Assembly (NCBI GenBank): GCA_003427395.1
Contig: BFEA01000023.1
Coordinates: 2,548,519-2,577,339, forward strand
DNA from: Chara braunii
Lineage: Eukaryota; Streptophyta; Charophyceae; Charales; Characeae
Direction: 5' to 3'
DNA length: 28,821 nucleotides
Shown here: in pieces, positions 1 through 8,637 of the stretch
Layout of the letters: each line of letters opens with the position of its first letter
How positions within the stretch are numbered: position 1 is the first letter of the stretch
Position numbers and translations under genes: made by a program
The notes under the pieces: generated by a model
The model's database searches: none
Seen by the model: only the letters and a program-made list of their open reading frames with translations
What the model was told of the DNA's origin: nothing

Positions 1-65
<65 letters not shown>

Positions 66-91
66 CCGACCGATGATCATCCTTTCCTACA

Positions 92-156
<65 letters not shown>

Positions 157-180
157 CTGGCCGCTCATCATATCCTTCCA
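1..180. repeat. Duplicated (AG)n microsatellite with shared flank
   Basis: Pure AG runs occupy 1-60 and about 97-151. Each is followed by a related segment (GTGGGCCGACCG at 61 and GTGGGCTGGCCG at 152, both continuing to a TCATC...CCTTCC block). The microsatellite and its flank were therefore duplicated together. No gene is visible in it. Confidence 0.85.
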
Positions 181-576
181 AGGGCGGGACTGTGAGAAAG
201 CAGGTGGAAGGGTAAATACTAAATTTGCAGTGATGGTGATGGCATTCCAGAGGGACGATCTCGTGAGAAGTCGGAATTGCAGTGAGCCTGCTGAGGACAG
301 TACTTTCTGCCGCTTACTCCTTTTTCTTCCCCTTTTTTTTTGGCCATACCATAATGACAAATCAGCATTCCTGTCCATTACTCATTATCTGAGACAAAAA
401 TAGATTGCCAAAAATGGTGAAAGCCCTGCCGAGAAAAGTCCTTGCTGTGGTTGTATTGATATTTTTGTCATATCTGCTGTCAAACGATGTTTTGGAGTGA
501 ATGCATCTGCCCGCTGTGTTGGGGTAAGTGCAGCTCTATCCTTGGCAATGAGACCACCATGCACGGGACATGGAAG
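181..576. other. No recognisable feature
   Basis: Mixed-composition DNA between the AG repeats and the GGGACT minisatellite. The open frames here are short and resemble no family I know. No RNA gene or repeat is seen. Confidence 0.4.
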
Positions 577-777
577 CGGACTTAGGACTCGGACTAAGTC
601 TGGGACTTGGGGCTGGGACTCAAGGATGGGACTTGGGACTGGGAACTGAGGCTGGGGCTGGGACTGGAACTCGGGACTGGGACATGGGATGACAACTCGG
701 ACCTGGGACTCAATACCAGGACTCGGGACTGGGACTGAGACTCGGGACTGGGTCCTGGGACTAGGACTTGGGACTGC
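577..777. repeat. GGGACT-type minisatellite
   Basis: About 200 bases of imperfect 6-12 base units built from GGGACT, CTGGGACT and CTCGGGACT. Overlapping minus-strand frames through it read as proline/serine/glutamine repeats only because of this periodicity. Confidence 0.85.
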
Positions 778-1002
778 GCCAGGGGTACTGAGATTTTTGA
801 GCCCTTGCACTTTGCGCAAATAGCCCTTATATACATACATACGCCATACATTCATACATACATTTGTGGGCTTCTCTCTGTCGATGAGTGGCCTGGCTGT
901 CTGTGAGCACCATACGTCGTGACTCGTGAGTGATGACCATTACTGCCTTCTCTCATTCCATCCATCTATGCCAGCTGCGTGTCTGGACTGCTCTTTTCCG
1001 CT

Positions 1003-1019
1003 CCCCCCCCCCCCCCCCC
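1003..1019. repeat. Poly-C run (C17)
   Basis: An uninterrupted run of 17 C inside pyrimidine-rich DNA (about 985-1080). No coding signal. Confidence 0.9.
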
Positions 1020-1229
1020 TCTCGCCCACCCTCTTTCCTGGTCCGACTCCTGCGTCTTCGGACCTTTTTTCTTGTTTTTTGGATTTCTCTTTGACATATT
1101 CTTTCAGTGGGAGCCTTGATGGCTGCCGGGGATTTTTGGCTTTTTTGTGTCGGGAACCGATCGGCGGAGTCTAATGGAGTGTTGCATCAGTCGGTGGCGT
1201 CCTGCTTCCGTCAGTAGATGGGAGTGTTG

Positions 1230-1271
1230 CACCCACTCTCCCAACCGGCGGTGTGGTTGGGAGAGTGGGTG
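1230..1271. repeat. Perfect 17-bp inverted repeat (hairpin)
   Basis: CACCCACTCTCCCAACC at 1230-1246 is the exact reverse complement of 1255-1271, with an 8-base loop (GGCGGTGT). A TATAAA follows at about 1275. It could be a transcript hairpin, a relic of element ends or a chance fold-back. No flanking gene decides this. Confidence 0.85.
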
Positions 1272-1598
1272 GGTTATAAACTTATAGCCCACTTTGACTT
1301 TCAGTAAAGGCAGATAAATATAGAAAAAAAAAGAGAAAAAACAAAAGAAAAAAAAAGAGAAAAAAAGCGTGGCTCAAAGCATGTGCAGGTGGGGGGCATT
1401 TGAGGCTGTGGAGGGGGAACAGGCCCGGCAGGGTCAGCTTTCTCGGGAGTCGGTGAACATTTGTCTTAAAGTTTGTCACAACCGTCTTTTTTTTTGTTCT
1501 CCCCATGGCCCCTCCCCCCCCCCGGCAGGCGGAGGGGGGCGGGGGAGGCAGGGGTTCGGGGGAAGGAGAGATGCAACGCTTTTGCGCCAGTATCCATC

Positions 1599-2154
1599 AT
1601 GCGAGGAAAAAAAAAAATCTGCAAATGTGACTGTTGCCACTGGAAAGACTATCGCACTGTCAGGACATTCTTGACTGGACTGGGTATTTTGGATCCTAAA
1701 GCACAAAATATAGCACTTCTTGCCAAATGGCCCGTGAAAGGAATGATAGAAGCACAAGACAAAACATGGAAACTACTCACGGAATACATGAATGGGATCT
1801 CTCCGTCCCATCGGATGTCTGGCGATGCTTAGAACTTCCTTCCTATGCCCGGAAAAAGCCCCAGACGCAAATTCTGGAGAAGTCTCATATACGCATGGAG
1901 CAAAGTTCAACCCACTGCTAGAGACCCTCCTACCACGAAATCTGAAGTACTCCTCCAAACCGCTTTTTGATAATCCCCTCTGAGTCATACTTCAAGACGA
2001 CCACCCCCTCTTTCCAGCAAGGGACGTCTCTGGCAGCTTTGGTAAACCAGCATGGATAGCCAAATGCGTTATTCAGATAAAGGATATCTGGGACATAGAT
2101 AACCTGGACTGGCTCTCGACCGACAGCCTCAAACTGAAGTTACCAAGGCTCCAC

Positions 2155-2188
<34 letters not shown>

Positions 2189-2640
2189 TGACCAGTAACC
2201 TAGGAAAGTTAACATCAGCAATCTCCATGGTGTGGGTAAGTGCTCTCAACAGACCACCATAATGATTACAGACTCTTGCAACACTTGGTTCATCAGACAA
2301 AATGAACAAGACTGTGTCTGGAGAACGGTCGGTCCAGAGTTGGTTACTGGAACAAGAGTCCAAAAGTGGGCCCATACCGGTCGGTCCCACGCAGAATTAG
2401 GAACTGCAGTTTGACCACGAGACAAGCGTCCAAGCAGATCAAGACTGGAGAGACTTAACGGAGGTCAGAGTTCTCTCCAACATCAGACACCGGTCACACA
2501 CATCCAGACCCAACTGCAGTTGTGGTCAGATACGTCCCGGAAATCCCTAGTGTGTGTACGCCCTTAAACCATCTCTGCTACAGAATCCTTAAGAAATGTG
2601 TGACTTTGCAAAAATCTGATGGCTATGGTGTGGGCTGCTA
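1599..2640 (+). pseudogene. Decayed LINE ORF2 C-terminal remnant
   Basis: Frames that switch by indels read like the C-terminal part of a non-LTR retrotransposon ORF2, downstream of the reverse transcriptase, where plant LINEs carry the zf-RVT-like region. Segments seen in order: DPKAQNIALLAKWPVKGM (from about 1690), RRKFWRSLIYAWSKVQP (about 1869), SEVLLQTAF then FDNPL (about 1945-1980, frameshift between), FPARDVSGSFGKPAWIAKCV, IQIKDIWDIDNLDWLSTDSL (about 2071-2130). After an A29 tract, weaker segments such as WRDLTEVRVLSNIRHR and KKCVTLQKSDGYGVGC (about 2440-2640) continue the theme. No palm-domain motif is present, so this is a 5'-truncated, dead fragment. The assignment rests on remembered sequence style (W-rich, F-DNP, I-DLWD-like motif) rather than a search. 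A host gene pseudogene is the alternative. Confidence 0.5.
2158..2186 (+). repeat. A29 homopolymer
   Basis: An uninterrupted run of 29 A. LINE-like sequence continues on both sides, so it is not simply the tail of the LINE remnant. It could be an expanded short A tract or the tail of a tiny later insertion. Confidence 0.9.
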
Positions 2641-3459
2641 GCATCGGCGGGCGGCTTTATGTGAGATGTTGAGCGCACCAACTTTGGGGAACGTTCACGT
2701 GCAGAATTGTTTACGAACAAATTTGAGAAAATCAGGGGAACACATTGAGTGCCTGGGCTGCCAGCCGTGGCACCAGGGTCCCCAGAGCTGGCACGGGGCC
2801 TGCCCGGGATGACCGGCTGGGAAACTGGGCTGGGCGGGGTCCCGGCCCATATCCCACCCGAAAAAAAAGAAAAAAAACTTTTGGCCGAGGGGCACTTCCA
2901 AATTCTTCACGGAATTCGAAATAAAAGTAAAATAATGTAAGGAGAATCATCTCACACCCTAAAACCACCACTCCCTCGACAGCAGGAAATAGACCCCACT
3001 GTGAGTTTGGGCGGGTCTTGAGGGAAGGCAGCGACCGGAGGGCCGAAACGGCGGGCCTAATCCCACAATTTGACATCGGCAACTTTGGCGGTTTTTCGGG
3101 CTTAGGACTCACAGAAAATTTTGAAAATTTGAGGGTCCGTAGATTTCGTCACGATCTTTCCAGGGAAAATATCAGGGGAAAAAAAAAAAAAAAACATTTT
3201 GACGTCAAAACAATCACCGCGCCGATTCGGTGCATGTTCCAGGTTTGCCACTGTGCCATTTGTGGGCCAACGGAAAAGTACTCCAACTTCAGCGATCTTT
3301 TCAGGAAAAATATTTTTAAAAAAAATTATAAAAATCATTTAGACCATGAAATAAATCGCAGATGCAATTCGACACATTTTCAGTTTTTGCCACTTTCGGT
3401 TCTCCACACTGTACTACCGGTAGCCCTGATGAAGCTGTGCTACCGGTCCCCCCAGTTTC
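2641..3459. other. Non-coding, A-tract-rich DNA
   Basis: No gene seen. GC-rich blocks with CCAG/CCCGGG words (about 2745-2860), similar in style to the TIR element at 3462-3738, are followed by poly-A tracts at 2860-2880 and 3180-3195. The 164-codon frame from 3018 crosses an A tract and matches nothing I know. Confidence 0.4.
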
Positions 3460-3461
3460 TA

Positions 3462-3738
3462 GGCTACCAGAGTGGCCCGGGACCGCTTGCACGGCGGACC
3501 AAAAACAATTAGAGCAAAAAAAAAGTAAAAAATGTATTTTTTTAATTTGAACTTCAATTACCAAATTTCGATGTGACCTTGGGGCAAAAGTTGTTCAGTT
3601 TGTTTTTCTGCACAACATAGTTAATTTTTGGATTTCTTTTATTTTTATTGTTTTTTTGCTGGGACCTTCCCCTGGTCCCTGCACGGCCGGGCTGCCCGGC
3701 AAAATAGGAGGGTGACCCGGGCAGTCCGGCTGGTAGCC
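3462..3738. mobile_element. 277-bp TIR element (GGCTACCAG family)
   Basis: The ends are inverted repeats. The left begins GGCTACCAGAGTGGCCCGGG; the right, read on the minus strand, begins GGCTACCAGCCGGACTGCCC then GGG. Both ends are flanked by TA (3460-3461 and 3739-3740), the pattern of a TA target-site duplication. The interior is AT-rich with A and T tracts and no ORF, so this is a non-autonomous MITE. The right half recurs diverged at about 17010-17186, which shows that it is dispersed. The superfamily is not assigned. Confidence 0.65.
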
Positions 3739-3936
3739 TAGCTTTCAACCCCTTTCAAGCCCCTTTAAGGCCCTTAACCCTTCCCCCCCCCCTCCCGCCC
3801 TACCCTCCAAAACGGACATGAACCAAAAAAAAAAAAAGACCAGATTCCGATCCCTCTGGGAGGGTGCAAAAATGCCCCATCATCAGGGAAAAAACAAAGA
3901 AAAAAGTTTTGACTATTTTAAAGTTTTTTTTTTACT

Positions 3937-3955
3937 TGCCCGGGTGACCCGGGCA
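3937..3955. repeat. CCCGGG palindrome
   Basis: TGCCCGGG-TGA-CCCGGGCA: 8-base perfect arms around TGA. The same words (GGGTGACCCGGGCAG) occur just inside the right end of the TIR element at 3462-3738, so this may be a stray terminal fragment of that family. Confidence 0.7.
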
Positions 3956-4099
3956 GGAGGGTCCTTTTTTTTTTCTTTTTTTTTCTTTTCTTGGTAACTT
4001 CGTATGTGGGAAAACCTACTTAACGAGGTGATAAGAGCAGCCCCGATAAGTAGGCCCCAGCGCCAAAGGCTCCATCTATTGGCGGGGAGCTGCACCTGC

Positions 4100-4195
4100 T
4101 GGAAACGGGCTCCATTGTCCCTGTACAATGAGGTGATGTGTATCATCTGGAAATTGGGTCCAGCGTCCCTGTACAGTGATGCGTTGATATGGCAT
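4100..4195. repeat. 48-bp tandem repeat, two copies
   Basis: TGGAAACGGGCTCCATTGTC... at 4100 recurs as TGGAAATTGGGTCCAGCGTC... at 4148, both continuing CCCTGTACARTGA. The offset of 48 keeps frame, and the plus frame reads WKRAPLSLYNEV then WKLGPASLYSDA. With only two copies and no larger ORF, it is probably not a gene. Confidence 0.6.
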
Positions 4196-4298
4196 ACTAT
4201 GCATCCAATACTATCTGTGTATGTTTGTCAATCAATATATGTCGCATGAAGGGAAAACCCTATCCACGATGTCTACCGGATCGCCGTAAAGAGCAGAG

Positions 4299-4523
4299 GC
4301 TTTGATTACTTCCCCACTCAAGGGAAGGATTGACCTCCAGCCCATATAGACCGATCCTTTTTTTTTTTTTTTTTTTTTTAGCCGGGCCCAGTGCCCTATC
4401 GATCAAACCAAACATATGTGTGCAGTGCAAACACTGCCTATTATGATGTCACTGGGTATCTCCCCATGCAGCAGGAGGCATTGATTACTTCCCAACGCGC
4501 AGGGAAGGATTGACCTCCCGCCA
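4299..4523. repeat. Pair of direct repeats about 170 bp apart
   Basis: GCAGAGGCTTTGATTACTTC at about 4302 recurs as GCAGGAGGCATTGATTACTT at about 4470. Both continue into AGGGAAGGATTGACCTCC followed by CCAT. A T19 tract lies between them. Origin unknown; no ORF. Confidence 0.65.
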
Positions 4524-4759
4524 TCCCAATCGGCAAGCAGCAACACCAGAAACCCTGATCAACCCCAAGCTAGGTACTCTTGCTCAATCAATAGAACATA
4601 ATTATCAAAAAGAATCACTCATGATCGAGCAAACGAGTAGGGTTAGGGAACCTGCTAACCCTTGACAGACGGAATTCAGTCCCCCCCCTACCCCACCCGC
4701 AGCAGAACTCGTGTGCCATGGCGACACAAATCCGCCAGCACCACAAGTGTCATCGAAGC

Positions 4760-4960
4760 AGCCGTCCTTGCTCCCGATGTTGTTGTCGCTGATGCCGGTC
4801 TTGCAAGTGTTGTAGTTATTATCGTTTCTCCTGTTGTTGTTGGTGGTGTAGCCATCGTCGTTGATGACATTATTGTCGTTGTTGTTGTCTTTGATCCAGC
4901 CTTCAGTGTTGTTGTTGTTGTTTGTGGTGTTTCCACTGTTAACACTGGCGGGCAGCCAAT
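4760..4960. repeat. GTT/GTC-rich trinucleotide tract
   Basis: Imperfect GTT, GTC and GTA triplets. They give Val-rich or Leu-rich frames on the plus strand and Asn/Thr-rich frames on the minus strand. These frames are products of the repeat, not evidence of a gene. Confidence 0.7.
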
Positions 4961-4963
4961 CAC

Positions 4964-5200
4964 TCACCCATCATAAGCTACCGCCATCTGTGGAGAGGCT
5001 GGAGGAAGCTGCCGTTCTTCAGGCTCTCCCTGCATGTAACCCTCCTCAAGCGGCGGTTGGTCTTGTACGCGCAACCTCACCTCCAAAGCTGCGCACAGAT
5101 CACGCCCTTCGTCAAAAATATTGTAGCAGCACCGCATCAGCGTATCCACTTGCCGCCAATCAATGAACGCATCCAGCTGAGGAGCCGGTCCCTCCTTCAA
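4964..5200 (-). CDS. Possible exon-like open frame, unknown
   Basis: A 78-codon minus-strand frame starting MKEGPAPQLDAFIDWRQVDT and continuing LMRCCYNIFDEGRDLCAALE. Unlike its neighbours it is not driven by simple repeats, and its composition looks protein-like (amphipathic, with charged and aromatic residues). I recognise no family. It could be an exon or transposon-gene fragment, or a chance frame. No splice sites or partners were established. Confidence 0.2.
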   Translation of the reverse strand: MKEGPAPQLDAFIDWRQVDTLMRCCYNIFDEGRDLCAALEVRLRVQDQPPLEEGYMQGEPEERQLPPASPQMAVAYDG

Positions 5201-5544
5201 CTCCCTGGTCGCACTAGCCTGGCTGCCCGTCGGGGTGGCCGGGCCCGTGCCGGTCTGGTAGCCCGGTTGAGTGCTGATTTTTCCGAGAAAAAAATCCGCG
5301 GAAAAAAAAAAAAAAGTTTATCCATGGCATAAGAAAGTTCTGGCAGCAAAACAACCCCATTTTCGCTCCCTGCTGCCTTCAGTAGACCCACAACTCCCTG
5401 GCTCGGTGGGCCGGACTTGGAGCAAAAAGGTGTCTGCTCATTTAACATAGCATTGGGCGCGGTGGCGGTTTTAAGCCAGCAGTGCCAGGGGCAGTAAAGC
5501 CTTGCAGGGGTGGGGTGGATCATCCACCCCAGTACGGTTCCACT
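5201..5544. other. No recognisable gene
   Basis: Contains a GC-rich stretch (5215-5270, with GGTCTGGTAGCCCGG resembling the GGCTACCAG end) and an A14 tract near 5299-5315. Otherwise nothing is recognised. Confidence 0.4.
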
Positions 5545-6145
5545 CTTAAAAATCGTGCCCTGGCTGTGGTGGTTAAGAGACTTGGGCTGGAATCCATGTG
5601 TGCACGGAGGGGCCTGAGGCCCAGATGTACTACTGATCTATAAGTTGTAGAGGTGCATGTGGCCAAGGGTACCGGTTCGCATCCTTGCATGCACAGAGGG
5701 GCCTAAGGCCCAGTTGTTCAGCCTTGAGAAACAACTGTCCTCGCTGTGGTGGTTAAGCCCCTTGGCTCGTGTGGCCAAGGGTACCGATTCAAATCCGTGT
5801 GTGCGCGGAGGGGCCTGAGGCCCAGATGTACTGATCTGAACTACTATTTCGTCAACACTTTCGAAACAACGGTCCTGGCTGTGGTGGTTTAAACCACCAG
5901 TACTTGGCCCAGCTATCGGCCGTGGAAAAAAAAAAAAAAAAGTAGAAACATTTCTAGTCGAATGAATTTGGGCGCTCCTGGAGTGGCCCATACGTTTGCT
6001 AAAATTGTGGCTTGTTAACGGGCACGACTTTTGGAAGTACTGGTGGTTTAAGAGACTTGGCATTATATGGTCAAGGGTGCCGGTGCGAATCCGTCCGTGC
6101 GTGCATGGAGGGGCCAGAGGCCCAGATGGACTGATCTATAACTAG
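5545..6145 (+). repeat. Tandem array of tRNA-derived (SINE-like) units
   Basis: At least four related units. The full pattern is GTCCTGGCTGTGGTGGTTAA (A-box-like, resembling class II tRNA D arms), then GTGGCCAAGGGTACC, a B-box-like T arm (GGTTCGCATCC at 5674, GATTCAAATCC at 5786, GGTGCGAATCC at 6082), then a common tail GGAGGGGCCTGAGGCCCAGA followed by TGTACTGATCTATAA. The A-to-B spacing fits a tRNA ancestor. Unit 1 (from 5558) lacks its middle; unit 4 is split by the MITE at 5893-6047. A related tail occurs at 27317-27386. No unit folds as an intact tRNA, so these are Pol III-derived repeats rather than tRNA genes. Confidence 0.65.
5893..6047. mobile_element. MITE-A, 155 bp, TTAA target
   Basis: TIRs ACCACCAGTACTT at the left and AAGTACTGGTGGT at the right, flanked by TTAA at 5889-5892 and 6048-6051. 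It sits in the A-box region of a tRNA-derived unit: left flank GGCTGTGGTGGT, right flank GAGACTTGG, matching the uninterrupted unit at 5563-5586. The interior has an A17 tract and no ORF. TTAA duplication is typical of piggyBac-type elements; no transposase is present here. Confidence 0.75.
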
Positions 6146-6149
6146 TACG

Positions 6150-6638
6150 TTGTCGAACCATAAAAGCCACCCGTTCCTCTCTCTATTCTCGACTCCCCCC
6201 TCCCTTAACACCCCTTCCAACTTCTCCTATGGACTTACATCCCCCCCATCTGCACAAGACAGAGAAGATCTGGCTTGGAATGATCAGGAAGGAGACATTG
6301 CGGACCATCTGGAATTGAAGATGTTGCAGGACCGTTGAGGGTGCATCAAATTCAAGGGAAAAGGTGCGGGCAGGAACAAAGACTTTGATCCAAGTATGGC
6401 AGAGATTCTATGCAAGTGGCACACGATAAGACTTTCCCGTCCAGACGAGGAGGAGCAACAGCGCAGAGTTTTGTCGAAGTTGACCAAGATTTGGCTGGTG
6501 GATGGAAAAGTCGCAGAGATAAAAGACTCTACACATGGTGGAAGGACTGGCACAACTCGTAAGGAGATAGGAGATGATCAGGACACCTCACGACCAAAAT
6601 GGAATAGCTCCATCGCAGATTATAGTGTCCTATGCTGA
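6150..6638 (+). pseudogene. Unrecognised frame with one internal stop
   Basis: Two plus-strand frames lie in the same phase, split only by a TGA at 6336-6338, giving about 160 codons. The upstream part has a Ser/Pro-rich start and then AQDREDLAWNDQEGDIADHL. After the stop it reads GCIKFKGKGAGRNKDFDPSM, AEILCKWHTIRLSRPDEEEQ and QRRVLSKLTKIWLVDGKVAE. The composition is charged, not repeat-driven and protein-like. No domain is recognised. It lies between the SINE-like array and the LTR element and could be a gene fragment or an older transposon remnant. The stop could be a TGG-to-TGA change, which is inference. Confidence 0.3.
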
Positions 6639-6966
6639 GCAACAAGGATATTAGTCTTCATTGCCTTGGAGAGGAACGAGACTCCTCAGAGTTGTATCTG
6701 GAGGCAGATCCTCCCACTTGTCTTGTTTGAATAGGTTTTTTGACAGGCCCGAGGAGGGAACCTGAGAGGATCAAGTGGATAGGGGAAACTGACAGTCAAT
6801 CCTCCTTCAGGGGAGCAATCAATGCTGGTCAGGGGTGCTTCAGCCATACGGAAGAAAGCGTGAGCGTGTTTTCATAATGTAGTATTCAATCTCGACTTGC
6901 CGGGGGAATAGGAACCGGACTGACGTTGCCCAGAATGAAAAAGGAACCAGGCCCATAAGACCTGTT
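6639..6966. other. No recognisable feature
   Basis: Mixed sequence up to the 5' LTR boundary; no repeat or gene is seen. Confidence 0.4.
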
Positions 6967-7914
6967 TGAAACGGTTTTCACCTTCGTGGTAGCAGATGCA
7001 GATCCCAGGGCTCGATCCCTAGACTTGTCCCGGTCTCGTGTACAGTACAGTTCGTCCCATCCAGGTTTGAACCCGTGACCCACCCGTAAAGTTATCTGTA
7101 GGCAGCAGTTGTACATACGACGGTTGAGTAGGTTCGAGTTGCTTACCTGTAGGGTAGGAGTTGTAGCTTATATCTGGTCGCAGCTGCAGTAGGTCTGAAG
7201 GGTCAACCTTAGTCGTAGCTGCTACAGTACCGAAAGGGAAAGTAGGCAAGTCTAAAGTCTTCTAGGACTGCCCCTTCGAGAATCTTAGAAGCAGTCCGTA
7301 GGCAAGTGGGCAGTGGGTAGACTTACCACGTCCAGCCAGCGGTACCTAGTCCCAACCGCACCTTGTCCAGTCAGCAAGCACCATGTGGGACTGTGTGCAC
7401 CCTGGGCCCGGTGGAAAGGTGTAGACCAGCGACCAACAGAAAGTATAAATCAAGAGGAAGCGTTCAATTATTCATTTATTCAGACTGCATGCCATGCGGA
7501 AGCGTTGCCAGAGCAACTTGTGCAAGGAGGTTTGCTGGTGCCCGAGGAAGAAGAGGGCTACGAGGGAGACGAAGCGGCGATAGCTGCTAGTAGTGGTAGA
7601 GGTAGCAAGCAGTCATAGCTGCGCTAGGTTAGAGATAGTCTACAACGTGTTTGGGTATGAGTGTGCAGTGAGACGTGAGCGTGTGTGGGACATCCAAGGA
7701 GATCCAGAGTAGCGTGTGTGTGAACTGTTGCTGAGGATACAACATGGAAGAGTGTTGTGAGGGCGCACAGGCGCCATAGCCATTTCGAAGCAAGTTGAAT
7801 CTGAACTGTGTTCTTGGCCATGATTTCTTTGAGTTTGGTGTGGGTGCTTATCGCTAGTGTGATTGCCATTTGCGTCATGCATGCTAAGTAAGGAAGAAGA
7901 CGAGTCTGATTGCA
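6967..7914 (+). repeat. 5' LTR
   Basis: Begins TGAAACGG and is taken to end ...TTGCA, one base before the primer binding site, giving the usual TG...CA ends and 948 bp. The first ~610 bp align with 14267-14860. The remaining ~335 bp have no partner in the window. The 3' LTR lacks about 17 bp present here near 7163-7190. Confidence 0.8.
7445..7451 (+). promoter_or_regulatory. Candidate LTR TATA box
   Basis: TATAAAT within the 5' LTR; the aligned position in the 3' LTR is TATAAGT (14727-14733). Its position in mid-LTR, ahead of a pyrimidine/adenine-rich stretch, suits a Pol II start near 7475. This would put the U3/R boundary there. Confidence 0.45.
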
Positions 7915-7915
7915 T

Positions 7916-7927
7916 TGGTATCGGAGC
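7916..7927 (+). other. Primer binding site (initiator tRNA-Met)
   Basis: TGGTATCGGAGC matches the usual plant LTR-retrotransposon site TGGTATCAGAGC at 11 of 12 positions. It begins two bases after the proposed LTR end. It fixes the 5' LTR end and shows that the 3' LTR is the truncated one. Confidence 0.8.
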
Positions 7928-8055
7928 GGGTTCCCGGTGTTCCACATCGCCATCGTCACTCTGAACAAGAGGAGGAAGGGCGCCAGCTAAGCGCCACGTC
8001 AGCAGTTGCGCCATAGCAAAAAAGCGTCGCGCACCTGCACAAGAGAATGACGACG

Positions 8056-8145
<90 letters not shown>

Positions 8146-8637
8146 CAATACAAGATTGGTTGTGCGCTTCAAGTGGCGGCATAGCCGCAGAGCTGTTGGT
8201 CTCTTCTTTCTGCATTGAGTCTCTTATGTCCAGGTGATAGGAAGTCTGTGTGTGAGATCGTAGAGTTGTGTTGACCAAACCTACACAGGCTAAGTAGGGT
8301 CGTTGTCCTGACACGTCCCGGAGGACTAACCCTCCCACGGACCGACACAGACAGGTGGGCTGCTTAGTGTGTCATGGTTGGCCCAAAATTCGAGTTGTGG
8401 GCTGCACAACCAGCCGTCTAAGTCTTGAGATGACTTGTTGATCGCGTCGTCATGTTTGCGACGTTAAAGAATTCCTGAGGAGTTATTGTGGATCTCCTTA
8501 AATGCCTCCTGATCAGCAGTAAAGTCATGTAGTGACAACCTTAGTAGTAGGTCTAGGTTAGATACCATAGTTGACAAGATGCTAGCAGGGTTCTGTAGTC
8601 CTTAGAGAATCAATTGTCAGTCAGTGGGTAAGTCTGA
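7928..8637 (+). other. Retrotransposon untranslated leader with (AG)n
   Basis: Between the primer site and gag. It contains a pure AG microsatellite at about 8058-8143 and otherwise no coding pattern. The AG run gives a Ser/Leu frame on the minus strand that is spurious. Confidence 0.7.

Noticed and set aside
385-855. 156-codon minus frame rich in Pro, Ser and Gln
   Set aside because: Translation of the GGGACT minisatellite; two overlapping frames show the same pattern.
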